DNA of 64,000 nucleotides from Corynebacterium sp. P3-F1 (GCF_030503635.1 NZ_CP129965.1:992001-1056000); one strand, 5' to 3'. Numbered from the stretch's first letter, positions 49,976 through 59,333 are shown. The notes: generated by a model not told the origin, from the letters alone. Translations and numbers: made by a program.

Positions 49976-50377
49976 CTACGCCAAAGAGATAATGCCCTGC
50001 GCCTGAAGCCCTTCAAGCCACTCGCGGATTCCTTCACTCGGGGCATCCGCGCTTATCGACGCCCCCAGCATGCCCCCCGGCCCCACCTCCACCCGGCACC
50101 CGAACGCCAACAGCGTCTCCGGGATGTCCGTCGGCTCCGGCGACTGGATCAGGATCCGCACCGTCTCCGCCCCGCCGCTCACCACCTTGCGGTTCACGTG
50201 GAACTGGCCGCCGACCTTCACGCACTCCACGATGTCACCGACATTGATGCTCGTGTCCAGGAAGGGGACGGACGCGACAACGAAGTGACCCCCGCCCAGG
50301 TCATGCGCCGCCAGCTCCTCATTTTCCACCCCAGGCAGCGGGGTCCGCGTGACGATCTTCGTGGTCAGTGGCTCCAT
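49976..50377 (-). CDS. Small protein, DUF4265-like
   Basis: 133 aa, soluble. HFVVASVPFLDTSINVGDIVECVKVGGQFHVNRKVVSGGAETVRILIQ (about 30-77) follows the DUF4265 layout (F.V.S.PF...GDIV.....G.....VVSGG..TVR). Function unknown. Located 14 bp after the start of the sulfurtransferase gene on the same strand, so probably an operon. Its promoter side carries four-box element copy B. Confidence 0.6.
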   Translation of the reverse strand: MEPLTTKIVTRTPLPGVENEELAAHDLGGGHFVVASVPFLDTSINVGDIVECVKVGGQFHVNRKVVSGGAETVRILIQSPEPTDIPETLLAFGCRVEVGPGGMLGASISADAPSEGIREWLEGLQAQGIISLA

Positions 50378-50467
50378 GCCGGAGATTGTAACGCCGGCTC
50401 TTCCTCAGCCTGCTTCACCCCGACTGCCGCTGCTCGTTTCTGCGCTCGTCGGCGTTCGTTTCGACGT

Positions 50468-50563
50468 TCGGTAATAATCAAACGGTAACAATGCTCCAGG
50501 GAGCGCCGTTATGTATGCGGGTCGGTACGTTAGAACGCATAGTTCCCGTTTGATTGTTACCGT
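50468..50563. repeat. Four-box intergenic element, copy B (96 bp)
   Basis: Boxes TCGGTAAT (50468), ACGGTAAC (50482), GTTCCCGT (50542) and GTTACCGT (50556): spacing 14, 60, 14 bp. The centre contains TATGCG-N16-CGCATA (about 50514-50541), echoing the GCATAG palindromes. It lies after clpB and before the DUF4265-like gene, both minus strand. Confidence 0.85.
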
Positions 50564-50609
50564 TAGCTGAGATGGGGCTGGTCCCGGCGCCGCGACCGAG
50601 GCTGCCTGA

Positions 50610-53210
50610 TTAGACAGAAGCCTTCGTCACCGTGAGCTCGTCCGGGCCAGCGGCGTCGGCGGCGTCGGCGGAAGAACCGGTGTCGACGGGCGCGGCGTCT
50701 ACGAGGACGGTGTCGCCGTCGCGGATCTCGCCGGCGAGCACCTCCTTGGCCAACTTGTCGCCAATTTCCTTCTGGATCAGGCGGCGCAGCGGGCGGGCAC
50801 CGTAGGCGGGGTCGTAGCCGCGGTCGGCGAGCCAGCGCTTGGCGTCGTCGGTGACATCCAGGGTCAGGCGACGCTCAGCCAGACGCGACGCCAGGCCGCG
50901 GAGCTGGATGTCGACGATGCCGACGAGCTGGTCCTGGCTCAGCGGGTCGAAGACAACCACGTCGTCGAGACGGTTGATGAACTCGGGTTTGAACGCCCGC
51001 TTCACCGCTTCCATGATCTCGTCGTGGGTACCGCCGGCACCCAGGTTCGAGGTCAGGATGATGACGGTGTTGCGGAAGTCGACGGTGCGGCCTTGGCCGT
51101 CGGTAAGCCGTCCCTCGTCGAGGACCTGGAGCAGTACGTCGAAGACATCGGGGTGGGCTTTCTCGACTTCGTCGAAAAGCACGAGGCTGTACGGGCGGCG
51201 ACGGACGGCTTCAGTGAGCTGCCCGCCAGCGTCGAAGCCGACGTATCCCGGAGGCGCACCGACGAGGCGTGCGACGGAGTGCTTCTCCCCGTACTCGGAC
51301 ATGTCGATGCGGATCATCGCGGATTCGTCGTCGAAGAGGAACTCCGCGAGCGACTTCGCCAGCTCGGTCTTACCCACGCCGGTCGGGCCGAGGAACAGGA
51401 AGGAACCGATCGGGCGGTTCGGGTCGGCGATCCCGGCGCGCGAACGGCGCACGGCATCGGACACCGCGACGACAGCTTCGCTCTGGCCGACGACGCGCTC
51501 ACCGAGCACGGACTCCATATTGAGGAGCTTTTCCGTCTCGCCTTCCATCATCTTGCCTGCGGGAATGCCCGTCCAGCTCGACACAACGTCGGCGATGACG
51601 TCCGGGGTGACTTCTTCCGTCAGCATCGTTTTATTGCTTATCGACGCCTCCCTCTCCGCCGCAGCCACCTCTTCCTCCAATTCGGGGATCCGGCCGTACC
51701 GGAGCTCGGAGACCTTGGCGTAATCGCCGTCCCGCTCCGCGATCTCGGACTCGTTGCGCAGGCGCTCGAGCTCTTCCTTCGCGTGCTGGACCTTGTCGAT
51801 CTCGCTCTTCTCGTTCTCCCACCGCGCCTTCATCTCGCCGAGTTTCTCGCGCTGGTCAGCGAGTTCGCTTCGCAGTGCGCTCAGACGCTCCTGGCTGGCG
51901 GCGTCGGACTCTTTAGACAGCGCGATCTCCTCGATCTCGAGGCGACGCACCACGCGCTCCAGCTCGTCGATCTCCTGCGGGGAGGAATCGATCTCCATGC
52001 GCAGGCGAGAGCCGGCTTCGTCAACCAGATCAATGGCCTTGTCCGGCAGGAAGCGGTTGGTGATGTAGCGGTCTGACAGTGACGCAGCCGCGACGAGTGC
52101 CGAGTCCTGGATGCGCACGCCGTGGTGCACCTCGTATCGCTCCTTCAGGCCGCGGAGGATGCCGATGGTGTCCTCCACCGTCGGTTCACCCACATACACC
52201 TGCTGGAAGCGGCGCTCCAAAGCGGCGTCCTTCTCGATGTACTTGCGGTACTCATCCAACGTCGTCGCACCAACCAAGCGCAGTTCACCGCGCGCCAGCA
52301 TCGGCTTGATCATGTTGCCGGCATCCATCGAGCCGTCGCCGGTAGCACCGGCCCCGACGATGGTGTGCAGCTCGTCGATGAAGGTGATGATCTCGCCGTC
52401 CGAGGACTTGATCTCATCCAGCACAGCCTTGAGGCGCTCCTCGAACTCGCCGCGGAATTTCGCGCCCGCAACCATCGAGCCCAAATCCAAGCTGATCAGC
52501 GTCTTGCCCTTGAGCGACTCTGGCACGTCACCGGCGACGATCCGGCGTGCGAGACCTTCCACGATGGCGGTCTTACCCACGCCGGGCTCACCGATGAGCA
52601 CCGGGTTGTTCTTCGTGCGGCGAGACAGCACCTGGACCACGCGGCGGATCTCGCTATCGCGGCCGATCACCGGGTCGATCTTGCCCTCGCGTGCGCGCGC
52701 CGTCAGGTCGGTGGAGTACTTCTCCAGTGCCTGGAACTGCCCCTCCGGGTCCTGCGTGGTCACCTTCTGGTGGCCGCGGACGGACGGGAAGGCAGCCTTG
52801 ATCGTGTCGTAGGTGGCGCCGCGCTTCTTCAGCAGTTCAGCTGCTTCCTCACCGCCACGTGCAATGGCGGCGAGAAGTACCTCGGTGGAGACGTACTCGT
52901 CGCCGAGTTCGCCCGCCAGTTCCTGCGCCGCGTTCAAGGCGTTGAGGCCGTCCCGGTTGAAGTTGGGGTTGGCCATGTTCTGGCCCTGGGCCTTCGGGTA
53001 GCCGTCGACAATCTCAGCGGCCTCTTTCTGCACCGTTGCCGGGTCAACGCCGGTGGCCTTGAGTACCGGGGCGGCGATGCCGTCTTCCTGCTCGAGGATC
53101 GCCTGAAGCAGGTGAGCGGGCCTAATATCCGGGTTTCCGTTCGCGGACGCCCGCTGCAACGCCTGTTGAAGGGCCTCCTGGGTCTTGGTGGTGGGGTTGA
53201 ACGAGCGCAT
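50610..53210 (-). CDS. clpB: ATP-dependent disaggregase ClpB
   Basis: Hexameric AAA+ machine that, with DnaK/DnaJ, pulls proteins out of aggregates. 866 aa. N domain (1-150), first AAA with [13 protein letters not shown] (about 205-217), the coiled-coil middle domain (about 405-530), second AAA with [14 protein letters not shown] (about 604-617) and [21 protein letters not shown] Shine-Dalgarno upstream of ATG 53210. An HspR-type site (53357-53377) lies about 150 bp upstream. C-terminal tail is longer and Asp/Ala-rich. Confidence 0.97.
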   Translation of the reverse strand: MRSFNPTTKTQEALQQALQRASANGNPDIRPAHLLQAILEQEDGIAAPVLKATGVDPATVQKEAAEIVDGYPKAQGQNMANPNFNRDGLNALNAAQELAGELGDEYVSTEVLLAAIARGGEEAAELLKKRGATYDTIKAAFPSVRGHQKVTTQDPEGQFQALEKYSTDLTARAREGKIDPVIGRDSEIRRVVQVLSRRTKNNPVLIGEPGVGKTAIVEGLARRIVAGDVPESLKGKTLISLDLGSMVAGAKFRGEFEERLKAVLDEIKSSDGEIITFIDELHTIVGAGATGDGSMDAGNMIKPMLARGELRLVGATTLDEYRKYIEKDAALERRFQQVYVGEPTVEDTIGILRGLKERYEVHHGVRIQDSALVAAASLSDRYITNRFLPDKAIDLVDEAGSRLRMEIDSSPQEIDELERVVRRLEIEEIALSKESDAASQERLSALRSELADQREKLGEMKARWENEKSEIDKVQHAKEELERLRNESEIAERDGDYAKVSELRYGRIPELEEEVAAAEREASISNKTMLTEEVTPDVIADVVSSWTGIPAGKMMEGETEKLLNMESVLGERVVGQSEAVVAVSDAVRRSRAGIADPNRPIGSFLFLGPTGVGKTELAKSLAEFLFDDESAMIRIDMSEYGEKHSVARLVGAPPGYVGFDAGGQLTEAVRRRPYSLVLFDEVEKAHPDVFDVLLQVLDEGRLTDGQGRTVDFRNTVIILTSNLGAGGTHDEIMEAVKRAFKPEFINRLDDVVVFDPLSQDQLVGIVDIQLRGLASRLAERRLTLDVTDDAKRWLADRGYDPAYGARPLRRLIQKEIGDKLAKEVLAGEIRDGDTVLVDAAPVDTGSSADAADAAGPDELTVTKASV

Positions 53211-53356
53211 CGGTCTCGCTCCTTTCCTAATTCTCGCTTCTTTGAAGACTTCACTGAAGACTCTTTCGGCGTTATTCCAGATGAGCCCTCAGTGTCGCTC
53301 TAGTGTTGCTTTATTGGGTCCGAACTTAGTTCGTCGATAGTCACAACGCTTTCGAA

Positions 53357-53377
53357 GTTGAGTCTGTTCCACTCAAG
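53357..53377 (-). promoter_or_regulatory. HAIR-type HspR operator of clpB
   Basis: On the minus strand CTTGAGT-N7-ACTCAAC, one base from the HAIR consensus CTTGAGT-N7-ACTCAAG bound by HspR in actinobacteria. It lies about 150 bp upstream of the clpB start. hspR itself is in this window (62512-62922). Confidence 0.82.
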
Positions 53378-53507
53378 GCAAGAAAGTTATGAGGACGGAT
53401 TACCAATGGGATCTGACGGCAAGCCGGAGAGCATCCTCGACCGTAGAAGCGCCCGGCGCGGAGGATCGGTCGCAAGCAAACCTGTGCACATATGTCCGAA
53501 TTCGATT

Positions 53508-53523
53508 GAGGACACGAATGTCC
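53508..53523. promoter_or_regulatory. GAGGACA-N4-TGTCC operator-like site 1
   Basis: GAGGACA (53508-53514), CGAA, TGTCC (53519-53523). Confidence 0.55.
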
Positions 53524-53754
53524 GCAACGGCGGTTTCAGGCTATTGTCCTGCGGGAACGCTCATTGTCAATGAGGACAGCGGTTGCAACGGGAGATAGCT
53601 TCCCTGCCGCGATCTTCCGGGCGCATCCATTAGTCATTCACGCGCACGGAACCGGAATCCCCTCCCAGACAGCGTATGAGGGTGAAGAAAACAGCCCTGC
53701 ATCAGCTGTCCTAGTTCGCCTAACAAGAACACCCAGGTCACCCCCCTTCAACGC

Positions 53755-53782
53755 CCATCGAGGACACCTGTGTCCTCGATGG
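53755..53782. promoter_or_regulatory. Perfect palindrome, operator-like site 2
   Basis: CCATCGAGGACA (53755-53766), CCTG, TGTCCTCGATGG (53771-53782): perfect 12-bp arms with the same GAGGACA-N4-TGTCCTC core as site 1. Confidence 0.65.
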
Positions 53783-53817
53783 AAATCAGCAAACCTTCCA
53801 CATCCAGAACAGTCGTA

Positions 53818-53889
53818 ATTGAAGTGGCGGAGGGGATTGAAGTGACGGAGGGAATTGAGGTAGCGGAGGAGATTGAGATGACTGTGAAG
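53818..53889 (+). repeat. 18-bp tandem repeat
   Basis: ATTGAAGTGGCGGAGGGG-type units at 53818, 53836, 53854 and a decayed fourth at 53872. Confidence 0.8.
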
Positions 53890-54092
53890 ATTGCGGTGAC
53901 GAAGGGCGGACCAAGCGACCTTTTCGGTCTTTGCATGCCATCTGTGTCCACTGAAGTGAGCAATCGTAGTGCTCGAGGCACCGATTTATTTCATACAGTC
54001 AGTTTCAGCGGTGTCAGCCGACAGTATTTCAAGGGGGATCGTGGCCGGCACGAAAACAGGGAGAACGAAGTGGATGAGGGGAGGAGCCTGAA

Positions 54093-54635
54093 ATGTTTGA
54101 TCCATTCGATTCACCGGTACCGGTATCTGACTCGCCGCATCCGCTCGAAGAAGTGATCAACAAGACCGAAAAATATCAACGCCGGGAAAAAATTCCGGCA
54201 TTCCTGCGCGGCGCAGAATTGTTGAGGTTATTGCAGACGGGAATGGTGCTGGAAGGGCGGGAACTGGCGGAGAAGGTCGGCGTGGATAGGCGGACTCTGC
54301 GGAGATACATTGCCTATCTGCGGGATCTGGGGTTCTTGATCGAGTCCAGGCCGGGAGCATCAGGCCGTTATGCGATGGGGCGGGGTGACATCATGCCGCC
54401 GCTGAGCTTCACGGATGACGAACTTGAGGTGCTGATTCTCGCCCTGAGTTCGGTCGGATACCCCGGTGATGAACTGGTTGTACGAGCGGGAGCGCTTTCT
54501 CAGCGCATCAAGCAGTTCTTGCCACTGGCCCTGGCGCAAAGTTGTGAGGCGGCAGGCAGACTCCGGTTCTACGACACCATGAGAATGTGGAGCGCCTACG
54601 ACCGTGAGCAGAGAGCGAAAGGGGCGGAAAATTAA
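54093..54635 (+). CDS. HTH_11-type transcriptional regulator without a WYL domain
   Basis: 180 aa. An HTH at about 43-85 (ELLRLLQTGMVLEGRELAEKVGVDRRTLRRYIAYLRDLG), then a wing-like segment (FLIESRPGASGRYAMGRGDIMPPLSFTDDELEVLILAL) matching the start of YafY/WYL-type regulators. It ends about where a WYL sensor domain would begin, so it is a short form or a truncation. GGGGAGGAG lies 7 nt upstream of the ATG. Its TAA overlaps the converging symporter's stop. The upstream palindromes may be its own operators. Confidence 0.8.
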   Translation: MFDPFDSPVPVSDSPHPLEEVINKTEKYQRREKIPAFLRGAELLRLLQTGMVLEGRELAEKVGVDRRTLRRYIAYLRDLGFLIESRPGASGRYAMGRGDIMPPLSFTDDELEVLILALSSVGYPGDELVVRAGALSQRIKQFLPLALAQSCEAAGRLRFYDTMRMWSAYDREQRAKGAEN

Positions 54636-56011
54636 CTGATTTTGGAGGAACCACCAGCGGCACGTGTGGCGGAGTGGGTGGATGCGTATTTCTTCGCGGG
54701 CACCCACTTCAGGGCGAAACTGAGCACGAGGATACCAGCCGCGATCGCGGTGGAGATCCAGCCGAAGCCGCCGGTGAAGGACGCGAGGACCGCGATCGGG
54801 GCGAGGATGGTCATGCCGATTTCGAAGGGGCCGAAGCCGACGTAGGCGACACCGTACTCGTTGAGCGTGCCGGATTTGAGCTTCGGATCGACCATCTTGA
54901 GCAGGGCGATACCGGTTGCCACGGCGGCGGTGGCCCAGCCCCAGCCGAAGATGCCGCGCTCAATCCACTGTTCACCGAAGTAGAGCGGCGACATCACGAG
55001 CAGGTAGAAGAGGCAGAAGACGATGCCCAGGACGAACAGCAGGATGAGCGCCTGCCAGTACGCGGCCAGTGCCGCAGGGACGATCGAGGCAATGCCGAAG
55101 GCGATCATGTAGTCGGTAGCGGCACCGGAAATGGCGGAAACAGTGTCCTTGTCCAGGTAGTTCGGCTTCTTGAACAGCCGCAGCAGCCCACGGCCGATGA
55201 AGCCGATGACAAAGGACAGAGCGAACAGCGGGATGGACACATTCTCCCAGGTGGAGGAGATGAGACTGTTCAGCTCATAGGCGACCAGCACGGTGAAGAT
55301 GATGAAGCCCCCGTGGAGGGCGAGCGGCTCGATCGAGGACGGGTTGGTGGTCGCTTTACCGATGGAGGGGCGCTCAGCCTCGTTCTCGATGTAGCCGGAG
55401 CGCAGCTCCTTGGGCAGGTCACCTTGCAGCTCGGTGGCTTTGCCCGTGCGAATACCCCAGTTGGCCACGATCACGCCGCCGATGATGGCCACGAGGGTGC
55501 CCACGGTCGCAGATGTGAAGCCAAGGGAGGAGGCGGCGACGGCGCCGGCGGTGTCTTCCAGGGCGGAGCCCACAGCGGCCGCGGTACCGAAACCACCGAC
55601 GAAGCCCACGGGCAGCATCATGCCGAACCAGTCTTCCGTGCCGAACATCGGCTTGAACAGGTAGATCCCGGCCAGCACAAACAGGCCCCACTGGAACATG
55701 AACATGGTGGTGGAAAAGGCCCACATGTTGCGGGCGCCCTTGGCCACCGATCCGCCGAGGTCCATGGAGTACGCCATGGAGGCGAAGACGACGGCAATGA
55801 GGATCGACGTGTACGTGCCCACCTTGTCGGAGAACTGCGCGATATTCAGCAGCTCGGGCCCGAGGATGAGGCCGAGCAGCCCCGCCGTGATCGGCGCAGG
55901 CAGCAGGAGCTGTTGCAGCACCCGAACACGCTGGCGGAGGATGTTGCCGATGATGAGGAGGACGGAGATCCAACCGACGTCGACAAGCATGTCGTAGGGC
56001 GTGAATTCCAC
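54632..56011 (-). CDS. gltS: Sodium/glutamate symporter family protein
   Basis: 459 aa with about 12 membrane helices. GltS-type features: VGWISVLLIIGNILRQRVRVLQQLLLPAPITAGLLGLILG, MLPVGFVGGFGTAAAVGSALED and the hairpin-like AASSLGFTSATVGTLVAIIGGVIVANWG. Na+-driven uptake of glutamate is the family role. GTG 56011 is preferred since GAAAGG lies 8 nt upstream and the protein then starts at the family N-terminus (MEFTPYDMLVDVGW). Confidence 0.85.
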   Translation of the reverse strand: MEFTPYDMLVDVGWISVLLIIGNILRQRVRVLQQLLLPAPITAGLLGLILGPELLNIAQFSDKVGTYTSILIAVVFASMAYSMDLGGSVAKGARNMWAFSTTMFMFQWGLFVLAGIYLFKPMFGTEDWFGMMLPVGFVGGFGTAAAVGSALEDTAGAVAASSLGFTSATVGTLVAIIGGVIVANWGIRTGKATELQGDLPKELRSGYIENEAERPSIGKATTNPSSIEPLALHGGFIIFTVLVAYELNSLISSTWENVSIPLFALSFVIGFIGRGLLRLFKKPNYLDKDTVSAISGAATDYMIAFGIASIVPAALAAYWQALILLFVLGIVFCLFYLLVMSPLYFGEQWIERGIFGWGWATAAVATGIALLKMVDPKLKSGTLNEYGVAYVGFGPFEIGMTILAPIAVLASFTGGFGWISTAIAAGILVLSFALKWVPAKKYASTHSATRAAGGSSKIS

Positions 56012-56070
56012 GAGTCGAACCTTTCGCTGGGGACCGTTCGCGGTTAGCTTAGCGTGCGGCCGCGACACAT

Positions 56071-56076
56071 TACCCT
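56071..56076 (+). promoter_or_regulatory. -10 box of a leaderless transcript
   Basis: TACCCT lies 7 nt before the ATG at 56084. Confidence 0.5.
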
Positions 56077-56083
56077 TTGAAGC

Positions 56084-56914
56084 ATGGATGAGGTTGTGAG
56101 TTTGACCGCCAGTGAGCGCGAAGAGCTGGAAATTCAGCTTTCAGAAAGGACGGAAGAAGCGGGCCCGCTTGTCCGCGCCTTACTCAGCCCCGCCCTCAAC
56201 TCCGCCACCGCCCTAGACCGTCGCCGGCTGGGACTGCCCCCGGAACACTACGAGGAGCTGGTGTATCCGCTGGGCGAGGGGTTGCTGCGCGCACTGTGGG
56301 ACCGCCCCGGCGACATCGAAGCGGTGTGGGGGGAGATGGCACAGGGCCTGTACGCGATGGCGGATGTCGCACGCGACGCGGACCTACGGGGGCTCCCGGC
56401 GGCCACTGCAGCGCAGGTCACGGCGGTGGTGCCGTTCGGAGGCGGCGACGCGACCTCTGATACCCCCGGCAGCCCAACCGGTGCCGGAAAGCTCGCCGTC
56501 CACCTCGAGGCGCCGATGGCCGTGGACTACCTCCCCGGGCAGTCACTGCCAGTGCTGGTCCCGGGCCCTTACGGTGAGAAAGGCGAATGGCGCGAGCTAA
56601 CCCCCGCGCTGCCGTCCAACCCATTCGGACAGCTGGTGTTCTACGTCCCCGACTGGTGGCGCTGGCCGGAGATCGGCGAGTATTGGACGTGCGGGAGTGC
56701 GCGGGGCCAGCAGCTCGTGCTCCCGGACTACGGCACCGTGGATGCCACGGGCGGCCGGCTAGCAGGGGTGCGGGCAGCGGTGTTCGGGGAGTTCGGGGTG
56801 ATCGGGGAGCAGGGTGGCGTCGATAAGCGGATTGAGCTTGCTGTCGACACGCCTGAACCTGCGCTGGTCGCGTTGGCGGGCGCCGTGGAGTGGCTGACTG
56901 TGCGTCAGGTCTAG
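56084..56914 (+). CDS. Hypothetical protein with weak flavohemoprotein-like features
   Basis: 276 aa, soluble. The N-terminal ~120 residues are helical (REELEIQLSERTEEAGPLVRALL ... LWDRPGDIEAVWGEMAQGLYAMADVARD), in the way of a globin-like domain, and VDYLPGQSLPVLVPGPYGEKGEWREL recalls the FAD-binding barrel of ferredoxin-reductase-type proteins (YxPGQxxxV). No haem-ligand pattern or NAD domain is clear, so the resemblance is only structural and tentative. Convergent with the amidase gene (4-bp overlap). Contains an exact GCGTCGATAAGC at 56817. Confidence 0.65.
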   Translation: MDEVVSLTASEREELEIQLSERTEEAGPLVRALLSPALNSATALDRRRLGLPPEHYEELVYPLGEGLLRALWDRPGDIEAVWGEMAQGLYAMADVARDADLRGLPAATAAQVTAVVPFGGGDATSDTPGSPTGAGKLAVHLEAPMAVDYLPGQSLPVLVPGPYGEKGEWRELTPALPSNPFGQLVFYVPDWWRWPEIGEYWTCGSARGQQLVLPDYGTVDATGGRLAGVRAAVFGEFGVIGEQGGVDKRIELAVDTPEPALVALAGAVEWLTVRQV

Positions 56915-57690
56915 AGAATTGGGACGGCTGCCTGGCGGCGGCTGGCCTCGTCGGGGTCAATGTCGACGACGATGACCTCTTCATCGAAACCGCCGAGTGC
57001 GAGCACCGTCCCGTCGGGCGCAACAGCGATGGAATGGCCCACGCCAAGGGGATCAGAAATATTTTCGGCTCCCGTGGAACCAGCCGGATTCGCCTGATCC
57101 GGGGCGATGATGAACGCCCCTGCGTCGAGCGCGCGGGCACGCGAAAGAGTGATCCATTCCTCGACCTTGTTTGCGCCGCCCGCCCAGCTCGTGGGCACAA
57201 CGACGATCTGGACACCCCGGCGCGCGAGCTGTTGGAACTGGTCCGGGAAACGGATGTCGAAGCAGATGGCCGCACCCACCGTCGCACCCTCGTGTTCGAA
57301 GGTGCGCAGCTCAGTGCCGGGCTCGACGGTGTCGGACTCGCGGTAGCTCGCGGTGTCGAAGGTGTGGATCTTGTCGTAACCTTTGTGCAGGCCAGGCCCG
57401 GTGATCAGCGCGGTGTTGAACACGCGGCCGTTGCCTGCGGGGCGGAACATGCCGGCGACGATGGTGACGCCGAGCTCCTCCGCGAGCGACCGCAGACCGC
57501 CCGCAAATGCCCCATCGAGGTCCTCCGCTTGCTCGTTGAGCGGGCCCGACTCAAACGCCTGCGACGACGCCTCCGGACACACGATCAGCGTCGCACCTTT
57601 GTGCGCGGCGTCGCGGATCCGTTCGGACAGCGCGGCGAGGTTGTCGGCGACGCGCCCGCCGGCGGTGAATTGCACGAGTCCAATACGCAT
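56911..57690 (-). CDS. Carbon-nitrogen hydrolase (nitrilase superfamily amidase)
   Basis: 259 aa. Catalytic triad: Glu in KGATLIVCPEASSQAF (about 40), Lys in GLHKGYDKIHTFD (about 107), Cys in VGAAICFDIRFPDQF (about 144). Similar to omega-amidase/Nit-type enzymes and to deaminated-glutathione amidases; substrate not assigned. ATG 57690 gives the family N-terminus MRIGLVQF; TAGCCT lies 8 nt upstream on the minus strand (probable leaderless). Confidence 0.9.
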   Translation of the reverse strand: MRIGLVQFTAGGRVADNLAALSERIRDAAHKGATLIVCPEASSQAFESGPLNEQAEDLDGAFAGGLRSLAEELGVTIVAGMFRPAGNGRVFNTALITGPGLHKGYDKIHTFDTASYRESDTVEPGTELRTFEHEGATVGAAICFDIRFPDQFQQLARRGVQIVVVPTSWAGGANKVEEWITLSRARALDAGAFIIAPDQANPAGSTGAENISDPLGVGHSIAVAPDGTVLALGGFDEEVIVVDIDPDEASRRQAAVPIL

Positions 57691-57782
57691 GGGAACCAAG
57701 GCTATGTGGATGATTTTTCAAATTCCACAGGTTCGCAGGATCGCAGTTGTCGGGTACCGCCGGGTGCCGTTGTGTTGACGCC

Positions 57783-58037
57783 ATGAACACAACACATTTC
57801 GTTCAAGCACCGATGTCCGACCTACCTCACCTGCCCGACTGGGACGCCCCCAGCTTCACCGACTTAGCTACCCCGAGCCTTACCGCCGCTGCGCTCACCC
57901 GCGCCCACGCAACGCTCGCTGACGGTGTGGATGCCCGCACTCGGCGCGTGCGCGACCACGCCGAAGACTTAGCCGCTTTCGCCTCAGCCGTCCGCGGAGT
58001 CGACGCCGACCACGCCCACGCCTTCAGGGGGAAATAA
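57783..58037 (+). CDS. Small helical protein, WXG100/ESX-like partner (tentative)
   Basis: 84 aa. After a Pro-rich N-terminus (DLPHLPDWDAPSF), a helix-turn-helix-type hairpin of two long helices (LTAAALTRAHATLADGVDARTRRVRDHAEDLAAFASAVRGVD). No W-x-G is visible, so WXG100 membership is unproven; the length, helical pattern and placement before a DUF1023 hydrolase support an ESX-like role. Its stop (TAA) overlaps the next ATG (TAATG). Confidence 0.65.
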   Translation: MNTTHFVQAPMSDLPHLPDWDAPSFTDLATPSLTAAALTRAHATLADGVDARTRRVRDHAEDLAAFASAVRGVDADHAHAFRGK

Positions 58038-59215
58038 TGCTGGTAGCAACAGAATTGACCGCGAGCGCAGCATCCTTGAGGCGGGCATCAACCACCGTCC
58101 GCTCGCGTATCGACGACACCGCACACGCCCGCACCGCCATCTCCGATGCCGGACTCGCCGGCCACTCCGCCGACTCCGGTCTGGACATGCTGGCGAGCCT
58201 CGGGCGCGCTTTGGGCGTGCCAGCTGACACCATGGAAGAGCTGGCGGACATCCTTGAGGAGGCCAGCGCCGCTCAGGTGGTCCTCGATGCCGCGAAAGAG
58301 GCAGTGACAGCGGCAATGATGGCGCCCGGAATGCGGCTCGTGCACCAGGCGGTGCTGGCCAGTTTGTCCATGATGGAGCACACGCTGGATCAGGCCTGCG
58401 CCGCGGCCGTGGCTGATGCCTGCCGCCTGGCCCACGAGCAGAATCTGGACCGCCTCGTCTTCCATGCTGAGGAGCCGCTGGCACAGATCAGTGCTGACCG
58501 GCTGGCGTCCGCGCCGGCATCGGTGCGGGAGATCGTGGATACTTCCGGCGGCGTCGTGCTCGAAGGCGGACCCGACGGCTACACCATCATGGTCGGCGCG
58601 GAATTGGATGCCTCAGGTGAACCGATCCCTCCCCAGTCCGTGACCACCATGGTCTCCGGTGTGGGCTCCGGCCACCCCGACAAATTGCCCGTGGCTATCA
58701 AGGAGGCCCGATCTGTCGCGGCGGCCACCGGCGGCGCTGCGGTCGTGTGGCAGGGGTACTCCCCTCCCCCGAATGTCCCCGCCGGCATGGGGCGCCACTC
58801 CGCTGCCGCGGGGGCGGACGACCTGGCAGCGTTCCAGATGGCCCTCGATGAACGCTTCCCCGAGGCGCAGAAAGTCGTAGTCGGCCATTCCTACGGCTCC
58901 GTCGTTGCCGCCCGCGCCGCCGAGAAGCACGGGCTCTTCGCCGACCAGCTCTTTTTGGTCGGCTCCCCCGGTGTCAGCGCGTCCCACGCCAGTGAGTTGA
59001 CCCTATTCAGCGAGACCCCCAAGATCACCGCCGCTGATTCCCCGGGCGACCCCATCCGGTTACTGCGCGCGCCGCTGGCCTCCCTGCACGGCCACGACCC
59101 GGGAGCTGGACGATTCGGCGCGGAGAGCGTGCCCGGCATCCGCGGGGGCCACACCGACTATTTCAGAGACGAGGCGATGCTGCGAGCATTGGCCGACGCC
59201 GCACAGGGGCGGTAG
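58037..59215 (+). CDS. DUF1023 alpha/beta hydrolase
   Basis: 392 aa. The N-terminal ~130 residues are helical and ESX-like. The C-terminal alpha/beta hydrolase has nucleophile elbow VVVGHSYGSVVAARAA (Ser at about 282), a later Asp and HTDYFRD (possible catalytic His). DUF1023 proteins occur beside WXG100-type genes in actinobacteria and are probably exported or act on lipids/cell-envelope esters; substrate unknown. TAATG coupling to the small gene before it. Confidence 0.82.
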   Translation: MLVATELTASAASLRRASTTVRSRIDDTAHARTAISDAGLAGHSADSGLDMLASLGRALGVPADTMEELADILEEASAAQVVLDAAKEAVTAAMMAPGMRLVHQAVLASLSMMEHTLDQACAAAVADACRLAHEQNLDRLVFHAEEPLAQISADRLASAPASVREIVDTSGGVVLEGGPDGYTIMVGAELDASGEPIPPQSVTTMVSGVGSGHPDKLPVAIKEARSVAAATGGAAVVWQGYSPPPNVPAGMGRHSAAAGADDLAAFQMALDERFPEAQKVVVGHSYGSVVAARAAEKHGLFADQLFLVGSPGVSASHASELTLFSETPKITAADSPGDPIRLLRAPLASLHGHDPGAGRFGAESVPGIRGGHTDYFRDEAMLRALADAAQGR

Positions 59216-59237
59216 CCGCCCGCCTTCCGGCGTGCGA

Positions 59238-59333
59238 ACGGTAATGATTCAACGGTAACCCACTCCAATAATGTAGGTTGTGCAGGGCATAGTGGGGACA
59301 AATCGATGAAAGTTACCGTTTGATTGTTACCGA
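59238..59333. repeat. Four-box intergenic element, copy C (96 bp)
   Basis: Boxes ACGGTAAT (59238), ACGGTAAC (59252), GTTACCGT (59312) and GTTACCGA (59326): spacing 14, 60, 14 bp. GCGA before and TCGC after extend the inverted repeat. A GCATAGT half-palindrome lies inside (59287-59293). It lies after the DUF1023 gene and before poxB, both plus strand. Confidence 0.85.

Larger units (their letters stand above)
53378..54092. other. Regulatory region with repeated GGACA/TGTCC sites
   Basis: About 715 bp between clpB and a short HTH regulator. It contains GAGGACA-N4-TGTCC (53508-53523), the 12-bp-arm palindrome at 53755-53782, further half-sites at 53545, 53572 and 53708, and an 18-bp tandem repeat (53818-53889). 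The open frame 53770-54156 through the repeats shows no protein-like pattern and is probably not a gene. Confidence 0.6.

Noticed and set aside
53770..54156. A 128-codon open frame through the operator palindrome and 18-bp repeats
   Set aside because: It begins inside the palindrome, has a repeat-derived sequence, and overlaps the regulator gene; no protein family pattern.
54674..56047. A 457-codon open frame opposite the symporter
   Set aside because: His/Gly/Asp-rich antisense translation without domain features.
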